60,344 nt of DNA from Paenibacillus aceris (GTDB taxonomy: Bacteria > Bacillota > Bacilli > Paenibacillales > NBRC-103111), in the NCBI RefSeq assembly GCF_017874035.1, contig NZ_JAGGKV010000034.1, forward strand, positions 1 to 60,344, read 5' to 3'. This document shows, in pieces, positions 17,556 through 26,000 of the stretch (positions are counted from its first letter, which is position 1; each line of letters opens with the position of its first letter). Below the pieces are notes generated by a model. It was not told the origin of the DNA and ran no database searches. It worked only from the letters and a program-made list of their open reading frames with translations. The position numbers were made by a program, and so were the translations under genes.

Positions 17556-18200
17556 GTGAGTGTCGACCTCAAAGAACTGAGAATGTATGATTATGACCTC
17601 AAGCCAGATGAAGACATTGTCGAGGCAGTCCGTGAAGGCAATAGCGAAGCGTTGGAATACCTTATCAATAAATACAAGAACTTTGTGCGTGCCAAAGCAC
17701 GTTCTTATTTTTTGATAGGTGCAGACCGAGAAGATATTGTGCAGGAAGGAATGATAGGTTTATATAAATCTATCCGCGACTTCCGAGGAGACAAGCTTGC
17801 TTCATTCAAAGCCTTTGCTGAACTGTGCATTACCCGACAGATCATCACGGCGATTAAGACAGCAACGCGTCAGAAACACATTCCTCTTAATTCCTACGTG
17901 TCACTGGACAAGCCTATCTATGATGAAGATTCTGATCGTACGCTGCTTGACGTCATTAGCGGTTCCAGGGTCACAGATCCTGAGGAGCTTGTGATTAATC
18001 AAGAAGAATTTACGGGTCTTGAAGATAAAATGGGAGAGATATTGAGCGACTTGGAACGTAGGGTACTTATGCTCTATCTCGATGGAAGATCCTACCAAGA
18101 AATAGCGGTGGATTTAGATCGTCATGTCAAGTCTATTGACAATGCTCTTCAACGTGTCAAACGCAAGCTTGAACGCTATTTGGAAGTTAGAGATTTATAG
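17556..18200 (+). CDS. sigH: RNA polymerase sigma factor SigH
   Basis: SigH directs transcription at the transition to stationary phase and the onset of sporulation. The 214-residue product has sigma region 2 (LINKYKNFVRAKARSYFLIG, then DREDIVQEGMIGLYKSIRDF) and region 4 with DGRSYQEIAVDLDRHVKSID, almost identical to Bacillus SigH. GTG 17556 follows GGAGGG by 7 bp. Two in-frame TTG codons just upstream are too close to that site. It is preceded by its own promoter and followed by a terminator. Confidence 0.97.
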   Translation: MSVDLKELRMYDYDLKPDEDIVEAVREGNSEALEYLINKYKNFVRAKARSYFLIGADREDIVQEGMIGLYKSIRDFRGDKLASFKAFAELCITRQIITAIKTATRQKHIPLNSYVSLDKPIYDEDSDRTLLDVISGSRVTDPEELVINQEEFTGLEDKMGEILSDLERRVLMLYLDGRSYQEIAVDLDRHVKSIDNALQRVKRKLERYLEVRDL

Positions 18201-18205
18201 AATAT

Positions 18206-18250
18206 GCCCGCGTCGCCTTGCATGGTCTTGGCTGCGCGGGCGTTTTCTTT
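18206..18250 (+). terminator. terminator after sigH
   Basis: GCCCGCG (18206-18212) pairs with CGCGGGC (18235-18241), followed by GTTTTCTTT. The loop region can fold further. Confidence 0.85.
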
Positions 18251-18318
18251 GAGTGAGGTTTAATATGGTGTCGGAGCGTCTATACTGATGATACTCTCGC
18301 ATTTGTGAGACTTCTGCC

Positions 18319-18348
18319 TTGACACTCTGTTGCGGGTTGTGATAAAGT
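18319..18348 (+). promoter_or_regulatory. promoter and structured leader of rpmG-secE-nusG
   Basis: TTGACA at 18319-18324 is followed 16-18 bp later by GATAAAGT, an acceptable -10. The leader to 18432 contains AGCCCT (18358-18363) able to pair with AGGGCT (18394-18399), followed by TTTAATT. This might be a weak attenuator. Confidence 0.65.
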
Positions 18349-18432
18349 ATTTCAGGTAGCCCTAAAAGTCGCTTTCTTTTTGACGCGCTTCGAAGGGCTT
18401 TAATTAGAACGTGTCTGTAGGAGGTGTACATC

Positions 18433-18582
18433 ATGCGGGTCATCATCACATTAGCGTGCACAAATTGCAAACAAAGAAACTATGCATCCACTAAAAATAA
18501 GCGCAACAATCCCGACCGTATTGAGTTGAAGAAATATTGCAAATTTTGCAATGAACATACTGCTCATCGCGAGACTAGGTAG
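18433..18582 (+). CDS. rpmG: 50S ribosomal protein L33
   Basis: A 49-residue protein of the large subunit. It has two CxxC pairs (CTNC and CKFC), so it is the zinc-binding form. The KNKRNNPDRIELKKYC core is typical. GGAGGTG lies about 10 bp before the ATG. As in B. subtilis, an L33 gene precedes secE-nusG. A second L33 paralogue elsewhere would be expected but is not in this window. Confidence 0.96.
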   Translation: MRVIITLACTNCKQRNYASTKNKRNNPDRIELKKYCKFCNEHTAHRETR

Positions 18583-18601
18583 TTCTTTGGAGGTGTAGTT
18601 C

Positions 18602-18814
18602 GTGGGGTTCTTGGCTAGAATGAGACAAAGCTTCGGATCCACTTTTTCCTTCTTCACCGACAGTTGGACAGAACTCAAAAAGGTCAAGTGGCCAAGTCGT
18701 AAAGAGATGACTACCTATACGCTTGTCGTATTGGGTACCGTAGCTTTTGTTGCTATTTATTTCTTTGTGCTGGATCTTGGAATTTCTGAGTTGCTGCGCC
18801 TTGTTTTTAAATAA
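18602..18814 (+). CDS. secE: preprotein translocase subunit SecE
   Basis: SecE clamps the SecY channel of the Sec translocon. The 70-residue product has the amphipathic motif ELKKVKWPSRKEM followed by one transmembrane helix (YTLVVLGTVAFVAIYFFVLD). It starts with GTG 18602, 8 bp after GGAGG. It lies between rpmG and nusG, the nearly universal bacterial order. Confidence 0.96.
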   Translation: MGFLARMRQSFGSTFSFFTDSWTELKKVKWPSRKEMTTYTLVVLGTVAFVAIYFFVLDLGISELLRLVFK

Positions 18815-18838
18815 ACAGGACTATAGGTGAATTTATTC

Positions 18839-19372
18839 ATGGAAAAAAGATGGTACGTCGTACATACCTATTCAGGGTATGAGAACAAAGTGAAAGCCAA
18901 CCTGGAGAAACGTGTTGAGTCCATGGAAATGACGGACAAGATCTTCCGTGTGCTTGTGCCTATGGAAGAGGAACTGGTGAACAAAGACGGCAAGAAAAAA
19001 GTCGTCATGCGTAAAGTTTATCCAGGTTATGTTCTCGTAGAAATGATTCAAACAGACGACTCTTGGTACGTAGTACGTAACACTCCAGGAGTCACTGGAT
19101 TCGTAGGTTCTACGGGATCCGGCTCTAAACCGACTGCATTATTACCTGAGGAAGTTGAATCTATTTTGAAGCATATGGGTATGGAAGAGCCGAAGGCCAA
19201 AATCGACTTCGAACTCAAAGAAACCGTACGCGTCAAGGTGGGACCTTTCGCAAACTTTGTCGGATCTGTTGAAGAAATTGTGGCTGACAAGGGTAAACTT
19301 AAGGTGCATGTCAACATGTTTGGTAGGGAAACCCCGCTTGAGCTCGATTTCGACCAAGTGGAAAAGCTATAA
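18839..19372 (+). CDS. nusG: transcription termination/antitermination factor NusG
   Basis: NusG binds the RNA polymerase clamp and influences pausing, termination and coupling to translation. The 177-residue product has the NGN domain (WYVVHTYSGYENKVKANLEK), the VRNTPGVTGFVG segment and a C-terminal KOW domain (VGPFANFVGSVEEI). Length equals the B. subtilis protein. ATG 18839 aligns with homologues. An in-frame GTG at 18827 is part of the ribosome binding region. Confidence 0.97.
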   Translation: MEKRWYVVHTYSGYENKVKANLEKRVESMEMTDKIFRVLVPMEEELVNKDGKKKVVMRKVYPGYVLVEMIQTDDSWYVVRNTPGVTGFVGSTGSGSKPTALLPEEVESILKHMGMEEPKAKIDFELKETVRVKVGPFANFVGSVEEIVADKGKLKVHVNMFGRETPLELDFDQVEKL

Positions 19373-19397
19373 CACAAGACAACCAAGGGTTTCTACC

Positions 19398-19421
19398 AGG
19401 TCTATTCCTCGGGATAGACCT
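19398..19421 (+). other. hairpin between nusG and rplK
   Basis: AGGTCTAT (19398-19405) pairs perfectly with ATAGACCT (19414-19421) across TCCTCGGG. The downstream T content is low (TCGTT), so it may be an attenuator or processing site and not a strong terminator. Confidence 0.6.
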
Positions 19422-19461
19422 TCGTTAGTGGGATCTATATTATAAACAGGAGGTGTCTATC

Positions 19462-19887
19462 ATGGCAAAAAAGGTAATTAAAGTCGTCAAACTTCAAGTT
19501 CAAGCTGCGAAAGCAAATCCAGCACCACCGATCGGTCCAGCATTGGGTCAAGCAGGTGTGAACATTATGGCTTTCTGTAAAGAGTTTAACGCTCGTACTG
19601 CTGATCAAGTAGGCCTTATCATTCCGGTTGAGATCACAGTATTCGAGGATCGTTCCTTTACATTCATCACTAAAACGCCTCCGGCTGCAGTTCTTCTTCG
19701 CGTCGTTGCTGGTATCGAAAAAGGATCCGGTGAACCAAACAAAAAGAAAGTTGCAACTGTGAAACGTGCAAAAGTTCGCGAAATCGCAGAACAAAAAATG
19801 CCTGACCTGAATGCTGCATCCGTTGAGGCTGCTATGCGTATGGTTGAAGGTACAGCTCGCAGCATGGGAATCGTCATCGAAGATTAA
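19462..19887 (+). CDS. rplK: 50S ribosomal protein L11
   Basis: L11 forms the GTPase-associated centre with 23S rRNA and L10/L12. The 141-residue product has the proline-rich linker NPAPPIGPALGQAGVNIM and the C-terminal rRNA-binding domain with MVEGTARSMGI. ATG 19462 follows GGAGGTG by 7 bp. A more upstream in-frame GTG lies within that site. It is followed by a structured spacer before rplA. Confidence 0.98.
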   Translation: MAKKVIKVVKLQVQAAKANPAPPIGPALGQAGVNIMAFCKEFNARTADQVGLIIPVEITVFEDRSFTFITKTPPAAVLLRVVAGIEKGSGEPNKKKVATVKRAKVREIAEQKMPDLNAASVEAAMRMVEGTARSMGIVIED

Positions 19888-19901
19888 TTCCGCAAGGAAT
19901 G

Positions 19902-19984
19902 CGACTGTGTAAGCTCGGCTTACGAAAAAGTTTTCCTGGAGAACTTTGAAGTCGCTCGGTGGGAGGATTATCCGCTAATACCAC
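19902..19984 (+). promoter_or_regulatory. structured rplK-rplA spacer with probable L1-binding element
   Basis: CGACT (19902-19906) pairs with AGTCG (19950-19954), enclosing two hairpins, GTAAGC-TCG-GCTTAC (19909-19923) and AAAGTTTTC-CTG-GAGAACTTT (19927-19947), to give a three-way junction. A second element at 19958-19984, GGTGGGAGG...CTAATACCAC, closes with GTGG/CCAC. It resembles the L1 stalk mimic seen before rplA in other Firmicutes, so autogenous control by L1 is likely. Confidence 0.6.
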
Positions 19985-20001
19985 TAAGGAGGATTTAAAT
20001 T

Positions 20002-20694
20002 ATGCCTAAACACGGTAAAAAATACCGCGAAGTTTCTCAGCTTGTAAATGCTGAAACTTTGTACGATCCGTCAGAAGCAATCGAGCTTGTTAAGAAAACA
20101 GCTCCTGCTAAATTTGATGAAACTGTAGATGTTGCAGTTCGTCTGGGTGTAGACCCAAGAAAACAAGATCAGGCTGTTCGTGGTGTAGTAGTACTTCCAC
20201 ACGGTACTGGTAAAACAAAACGTGTACTTGTATTTGCTAAAGGCGAGAAAGCGAAAGAAGCTGAAGCAGCTGGTGCAGATTTTGTTGGTGATGCTGACAT
20301 GATCAACAAAATTCAACAAGGTTGGTTCGAGTTCGACGTTTGCGTAGCTACTCCAGACATGATGAGCGAAGTTGGTAAACTGGGTCGTATCCTCGGGGGT
20401 AAAGGTTTAATGCCAAACCCTAAAGCAGGAACAGTTACTTTCGACGTAACTAAAGCTGTTCAGGAGATTAAAGCTGGTAAAATCGAGTACCGTCTTGACA
20501 AAGCAGGACAAATCCATGCTCCACTTGGTAAAGTATCTTTCGATGCAGACAAGTTGAACGAAAACTTCAAAGCATTGGTTGATGCGCTTGTTAGAGCGAA
20601 ACCGGCAGCTGCTAAAGGTGTTTACCTGAAAAACATTGCTGTATCCTCAACAATGGGACCTAGTGTTCGAGTAAACGTAAGCTCCTTCAGATAA
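20002..20694 (+). CDS. rplA: 50S ribosomal protein L1
   Basis: L1 forms the mobile stalk near the ribosomal E site and is a translational repressor of its own operon in several bacteria. The 230-residue product shows the L1 signature (GGKGLMPNPKAGTVT) and RLGVDPRKQDQ. AAGGAGG precedes the ATG by about 9 bp. The structured spacer upstream contains a candidate L1 target. Codon use is strongly biased, as in other highly expressed genes here. Confidence 0.98.
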   Translation: MPKHGKKYREVSQLVNAETLYDPSEAIELVKKTAPAKFDETVDVAVRLGVDPRKQDQAVRGVVVLPHGTGKTKRVLVFAKGEKAKEAEAAGADFVGDADMINKIQQGWFEFDVCVATPDMMSEVGKLGRILGGKGLMPNPKAGTVTFDVTKAVQEIKAGKIEYRLDKAGQIHAPLGKVSFDADKLNENFKALVDALVRAKPAAAKGVYLKNIAVSSTMGPSVRVNVSSFR

Positions 20695-20708
20695 GTAATA
20701 GCTTCCAG

Positions 20709-20737
20709 TTGACTTCGGTTGCTGGGCGTGATACTCT
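20709..20737 (+). promoter_or_regulatory. promoter of rplJ-rplL
   Basis: TTGACT (20709-20714) and TACTCT (20732-20737) are 17 bp apart, just downstream of rplA and upstream of the L10 leader. Confidence 0.7.
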
Positions 20738-20762
20738 ATCAAAGGTCATAAAAATGAATATG

Positions 20763-20894
20763 CAAACCGTAGACAGTAGGTGCCGCGTGCTTAATTTCCT
20801 ACCGAGGTGTTATGATATATATAGCGATTTCTTTGAAGATCAGGGAAAAAGTGAACACATCATGCCTTCGTAGCGTCTACGAAGGCATTTCTTA
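20763..20894 (+). promoter_or_regulatory. L10 leader (autoregulatory RNA)
   Basis: The leader contains the ACCGTAGACAGTAGGTG block and the distal CTTAATTTCCTACCGAGG block, which pair (GTAGG with CCTAC). It ends in an intrinsic terminator, ATGCCTTCGTAG-CGT-CTACGAAGGCAT (20862-20888), then TTTCTT. This matches the known L10 leader, where the L10-L12 complex binds and favours termination before rplJ. Confidence 0.88.
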
Positions 20895-20967
20895 TTCATA
20901 TAAGGAATGCTGATGCTCCTACTGTTTGTGATATTGAAACATAAATGCATAAGAAGTGAGGTGTACT

Positions 20968-21477
20968 ATGGCAAACGCGAAAATTCTTGCAGAGAAAGAA
21001 CAAGCAGTAGCTGAAGTAACTGAAAAGTTCAAAGCTAGCGCTTCTACAATCATCGCTGACTACCGCGGTTTGAACGTAGCTCAAGTAACACAACTACGTA
21101 AAACCCTGCGTGAAGCTGGTATTGAATTCGTAGTTCTCAAGAACTCGTTGGCTAGACGCGCATCGGCAAATGCTGAACTAAGCGCATTGGATGAGTACCT
21201 AACAGGTCCAACCGCTATTGCTTTCAGCAAAGACGATCTAGTTGCTCCGGCGAAAATCTTGACTGAATTTGCGAAAAAGAATGATCAATTGAGCGTAAAA
21301 GGTGGCGTGGTCGAAGGCCGCGTAGTTGGATACGATCAAATTAAAGCACTTGCTGAACTTCCATCCAGAGATGGTCTACTCTCCATGTTGCTTAGCGTTC
21401 TTCAAGCTCCTGTTCGTAACTTTGCACTTGCTGTTAAAGCAGTTGCTGAGAAAAAAGAAGCTGAAGGTCAAGCTTAA
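20968..21477 (+). CDS. rplJ: 50S ribosomal protein L10
   Basis: L10 anchors L7/L12 dimers to the stalk base. The 169-residue product has the N-terminal rRNA-binding domain (IIADYRGLNVAQVTQLR, VLKNSLARRA) and a C-terminal helix that carries L12 dimers. ATG 20968 follows GTGAGGTG. The ATG-like start 12 bp upstream lies before that site. Expression is controlled by the L10 leader directly upstream. Confidence 0.98.
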   Translation: MANAKILAEKEQAVAEVTEKFKASASTIIADYRGLNVAQVTQLRKTLREAGIEFVVLKNSLARRASANAELSALDEYLTGPTAIAFSKDDLVAPAKILTEFAKKNDQLSVKGGVVEGRVVGYDQIKALAELPSRDGLLSMLLSVLQAPVRNFALAVKAVAEKKEAEGQA

Positions 21478-21540
21478 TTTCAGTGTACGAAACGATTTAC
21501 AACAACAAACTAATTTATTAATGATAATGGAGGTTTAACC

Positions 21541-21906
21541 ATGAGCACAAATGCAACGATCCTAGAAGCAATCAAAGGCATGACAATCTTGGAATTGAAC
21601 GACCTGGTTAAAGCAATTGAAGAAGAGTTTGGCGTAACAGCAGCAGCTCCAGTAGCAGCTGGCGGTGGCGCAGCAGTAGCAGTTGAAGAAGCTCAAACTG
21701 AGTTTGATGTTATCTTGACTAGCGCTGGTGCTTCCAAAATCAACGTAATCAAAGTAGTTCGCGAAATCACAGGTCTTGGCCTGAAAGAAGCGAAAGACCT
21801 AGTTGACGGCGCTCCAAAACCAGTAAAAGAAAAAGTTAGCTCCGAAGAAGCAGAAGCTGTTAAAGCTAAGCTTACTGAAGCTGGCGCATCTGTAGAAGTT
21901 AAGTAA
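21541..21906 (+). CDS. rplL: 50S ribosomal protein L7/L12
   Basis: The stalk protein that recruits translation GTPases. The 121-residue acidic product has the N-terminal dimerisation segment, an alanine/glycine hinge (about 38-52) and the C-terminal factor-binding domain (INVIKVVREITGLGLKEAKD). GGAGG lies about 8 bp before the ATG. It is 63 bp after rplJ and closed by a strong terminator. Confidence 0.98.
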   Translation: MSTNATILEAIKGMTILELNDLVKAIEEEFGVTAAAPVAAGGGAAVAVEEAQTEFDVILTSAGASKINVIKVVREITGLGLKEAKDLVDGAPKPVKEKVSSEEAEAVKAKLTEAGASVEVK

Positions 21907-21918
21907 TTTCTTTTCAGG

Positions 21919-21953
21919 AAACCTCTTGAAGCTTGCCTTCAAGAGGTTTTTTT
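21919..21953 (+). terminator. terminator after rplL
   Basis: AACCTCTTGAAG pairs with CTTCAAGAGGTT across a short loop, followed by a run of T. Confidence 0.93.
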
Positions 21954-22040
21954 ACCTAAGCTTTTACCCTTAGGAAAGCCTTAGGAACGCTCGCAGTTAT
22001 TTGATTTTCCTATTGGTAAAATTGAGGAGGGAATCTTAAC

Positions 22041-22637
22041 GTGTCAGAGCATTATTATACGCAGCGTCCTACAGTTAAGCATGATGTTAATGTAGCGCAA
22101 GAGGAACTGCGTGGGAGAAAGTACACATTCTTGACGGATGCTGGCGTCTTTTCGAAAAAAGGTGTGGATTATGGAAGCAAGCACTTAATTGAAACGATGC
22201 AGCTGAAAGAGGATGCCAAGGTGCTTGATGTCGGTTGTGGTTATGGTCCGATTGGCTTATCAGCAGCGGTGATGTGTCCGAAGGGGCATGTGACAATGGT
22301 CGACATTAATGAGCGGGCCATTGAGTTAAGTACTGAAAATGCGCGGCGCAATGGGATTAGCAATGTGTCGATTCTACAGAGCGATCTTTTGGAACAGGTG
22401 AAAGATCAACGTTTTGATGTTGTGCTCACTAATCCTCCGATTCGTGCCGGCAAGGAAGTCGTACATCGCATTTTTACAGATGCCTATGATTGCTTGGTGG
22501 ATGGCGGATCAATTTGGGTCGTCATTCAGAAAAAACAAGGCGCACCGTCAGCGATGAAAAAACTTGAGTCTCTCTACAGCGAGGTTATTGAAGTATCTAA
22601 GGATAAAGGGTATAAAATACTCAAGGCAACAAAGTAA
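22041..22637 (+). CDS. class I SAM-dependent methyltransferase, RsmC-like (YbxB family)
   Basis: A predicted rRNA guanine N2-methyltransferase of 198 residues. It has the SAM-binding motif VLDVGCGYGPIGL, the acidic loop VDINERAIEL and the N6/N2-type catalytic motif NPPIRAGK. The N-terminal HYYTQRP segment is typical of the YbxB family, which lies between rplL and rpoB in Firmicutes as here. It starts with GTG behind GAGGAGGG. Homology to E. coli RsmC (G1207 of 16S rRNA) suggests a target, but that is inference. Confidence 0.92.
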   Translation: MSEHYYTQRPTVKHDVNVAQEELRGRKYTFLTDAGVFSKKGVDYGSKHLIETMQLKEDAKVLDVGCGYGPIGLSAAVMCPKGHVTMVDINERAIELSTENARRNGISNVSILQSDLLEQVKDQRFDVVLTNPPIRAGKEVVHRIFTDAYDCLVDGGSIWVVIQKKQGAPSAMKKLESLYSEVIEVSKDKGYKILKATK

Positions 22638-22696
22638 CCTATGAATAATGTATGGACAGCTAATGAAAGACCTATCGCACGATCGTGGAAATTTGT

Positions 22697-22725
22697 TTGA
22701 CTTGACTTTTCACATGTGGTATTAT
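22697..22725 (+). promoter_or_regulatory. promoter of rpoB-rpoC
   Basis: TTGACT (22697-22702) and TATTAT (22720-22725) are 17 bp apart, about 300 bp before rpoB. A further TATAAT at 22824-22829 has no matching -35 element. Confidence 0.7.
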
Positions 22726-23010
22726 TAAAAAATGTCAGTATTAAGATGGGACACATGTCTTTAGTTAACAAAAATGTCAAGTCTTTTTTTCCTCTGATAT
22801 GAATAAAATTTGAACTTGCAACGTATAATGTTTGAATTTTAGGAAATTCTAACAGGATGGGAAGAAATATTTGGAAAGTCTTATTGATTACAGGGAAAAA
22901 TCTTCATCCATACAGTCGCTTAATTCGGACGGGCTCCACTAACGGAGGCGTCCTGAGTGTACGTCGGTCGAAGTTTTTCTTCTTCTTTTTATTTATTGAG
23001 TAGAGTTGAG
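22726..23010 (+). other. long rpoB leader region without a gene
   Basis: No open frame with a ribosome binding site is seen in this roughly 290-base leader. GTCAAGTC at 22773-22780 is followed by TTTTTTT and is the inverse of GACTTGAC at 22699-22706. A second hairpin, GGACGGGCTCC...GGAGGCGTCC (22927-22953), precedes a pyrimidine-rich tract (TTTTTCTTCTTCTTTTTAT). The leader could hold an attenuator. Confidence 0.5.
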
Positions 23011-23023
23011 GGGTGAATGAAAG

Positions 23024-26000
23024 TTGGCGGGACATCTTGTTCAATTTGGACGACGTAAACGCAGGACTTATGCACGAATTAATGAGGTGCTGGGTATTCC
23101 AAACCTGATTGAAATCCAGCAAAAATCGTATGAGTGGTTTTTGGAAGAAGGATTACGTGAGATGTTTCAGGATATCTCTCCAATTCAGGATTTTACAGGT
23201 AACCTAGTACTGGAGTTTATTGACTATAGCTTGGGCGATCCTAAGTATTCGGTCGATGAATCCAAAGAACGCGACGTAACCTATGCGGCGCCGTTAAGAG
23301 TCAAAGTCCGTTTGATTAATAAGGAAACCGGAGAGGTCAAGGAACAAGAAGTGTTCATGGGAGATTTCCCTATTATGACCGATACGGGAACGTTCATTAT
23401 TAACGGTGCGGAGCGTGTAATCGTCTCCCAGCTCGTTCGTTCCCCCAGTGTTTATTATAGCACGAAAGTGGATAAAAACGGCAAAAAAACTTACACGGCA
23501 ACTGTCATTCCTAACCGTGGAGCTTGGTTGGAACTTGAAACGGATGCGAAGGATATTATTTATGTTCGTATCGATCGCACGCGCAAAATTCCAGTTACGG
23601 TACTGCTTCGTTCATTAGGGTTTGGCACGGATGCAGAGATTTTGGATTTGCTCGGTGATAATGAATATATCCGTAATACGCTCGATAAAGATAACACGGA
23701 TTCTACGGAAAAAGCGTTAATCGAAATTTATGAGCGTCTTCGTCCGGGTGAGCCGCCTACGCTTGATAATGCAAGAAGCTTGATCGTCGCTCGGTTCTTT
23801 GATCCAAAGCGTTATGATTTGGCTAACGTAGGTCGTTACAAAATCAACAAGAAATTGCACATTAAAAATAGATTATTTAATCAGCGTCTGGCCGAAACTT
23901 TGGTGGATTCCGAAACGGGAGAAATCATCGCGGAAGCAGGACAATTGCTGGATCGTCGTGTGTTAGACGAAATCCTTCCTTTTATTGAAAAAGGAGCAGG
24001 CTACAAAGAGTTCTCGATCCCTAAAGGTGTAACTGGTGCGGATACGATTCCTGTTCAGTGCATTAACGTGTACTCACCGACAGAAGAAGGCAAGGTTGTT
24101 AAAGTAATCTCTAACGGGGTTATCGACAAACAAGTTAAAAACATCACGCCTGCCGATATCATTTCATCCATTAACTATTTCATCAACTTGCTGCATGGCA
24201 TCGGGAATACGGATGATATTGACCACTTAGGTAACCGTAGACTTCGCTCTGTTGGTGAGTTGCTGCAAAACCAATTCCGTATCGGTCTATCCCGTATGGA
24301 ACGTGTTGTTCGTGAACGTATGTCCATTCAAGATGCGAATGTGATTACGCCACAAGCTTTGATCAACATTCGTCCGGTTATCGCGTCGATCAAAGAGTTC
24401 TTCGGAAGCTCGCAGCTTTCTCAGTTTATGGACCAAACGAACCCGCTTGCTGAATTGACGCACAAAAGACGTCTTTCCGCACTCGGACCCGGCGGTTTGA
24501 CGAGAGAACGCGCAGGGATGGAAGTTCGTGACGTCCATCACTCTCACTATGGCCGTATGTGTCCAATTGAGACGCCAGAGGGACCGAACATTGGTTTGAT
24601 CAACTCGTTGTCTACTTTTGCCCGTATTAATGAGTATGGCTTCATTGAAGCTCCTTACCGTTGGGTGGATCCGAAGACAGGAACTGTTACAGACCAAATC
24701 GCATACCTGACTGCGGATGAAGAAGATAACTACGTTATCGCGCAAGCAAATGCCGAATTGACGGAAGACAATAAATTTGTTGATTCCGCGATTATCGTTC
24801 GTTACAAGGATGATAACTTAACGCTGCCGGTTGAACGTGTCGACTACATGGACGTTTCTCCGAAGCAAGTTGTTTCCGTCGCGACTGCGTTAATTCCGTT
24901 CCTTGAAAACGATGACTCCAACCGCGCCTTGATGGGATCCAACATGCAGCGTCAAGCTGTACCTCTTTTGATTCCAAAAGCACCTTTAGTCGGTACAGGT
25001 ATGGAGCACAAAGTCGCGAAGGACTCGGGAGTATGTATTGTCTCCAAATTTGATGGAATTATTGAGAAAGCTGCTGCGAATGAAATTTGGCTGCGTCGCC
25101 AAGAAATGGTTGACGGCAAATTGGTCAGCGGCAACATCGTCAAATATAAGCTTCACAAATTCATGCGTTCCAACCAAGGTACTTGCATTAATCAACGTCC
25201 GATTGTGAAAAAGGGCCAATTGATTAAAGCCGGCGATATTCTTGCTGATGGACCGTCCACAGAGCAAGGCGAATTGGCTCTGGGTCGTAACGTTGTCGTA
25301 GCCTTCATGACTTGGGAAGGGTATAACTACGAGGATGCGATCTTGTTAAGCCAAAAGCTTGTGAAAGAAGATGTGTACACGTCCATTCATATTGAGGAAT
25401 ATGAGTCCGAAGCGCGTGATACGAAGCTAGGACCTGAAGAAATCACTCGTGACATCCCGAACGTTGGGGAAGACGCATTGAAAAATCTTGACGAGCGCGG
25501 AATCATCCGTGTCGGTGCCGAAATCGGCGCTGGCGATATCCTGGTAGGTAAAGTAACGCCTAAAGGTGTAACTGAGCTTACTGCGGAAGAAAGATTGCTG
25601 CATGCGATCTTCGGTGAGAAAGCTCGTGAAGTTCGTGATACATCCCTTCGCGTACCGCATGGTACGGATGGTATCGTTGTTGACGTTAAAGTATTTACAC
25701 GTGAGAACGGCGATGAGCTGCCTCCTGGTGTGAACCAACTCGTTCGTGTCTATATCGCGCAAAAACGGAAAATCTCCGAAGGCGATAAAATGGCGGGACG
25801 TCATGGTAACAAAGGGGTAGTTGCACGTATTCTCCCTGAAGAAGATATGCCTTTCCTTCCGGATGGTACGCCTGTTGAAGTTGTATTGAATCCACTAGGG
25901 GTTCCTTCGCGGATGAATATCGGGCAAGTGCTTGAGGTTCACTTAGGTATGGCTTCCAAATACCTTGGTATCCATGCAGCTACGCCGGTATTTGACGGAG

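Noticed and set aside
22824..22829. TATAAT as a second rpoB promoter
   Set aside because: No -35 hexamer at 16-18 bp and no extended -10. TTGAAC is only 8 bp away.
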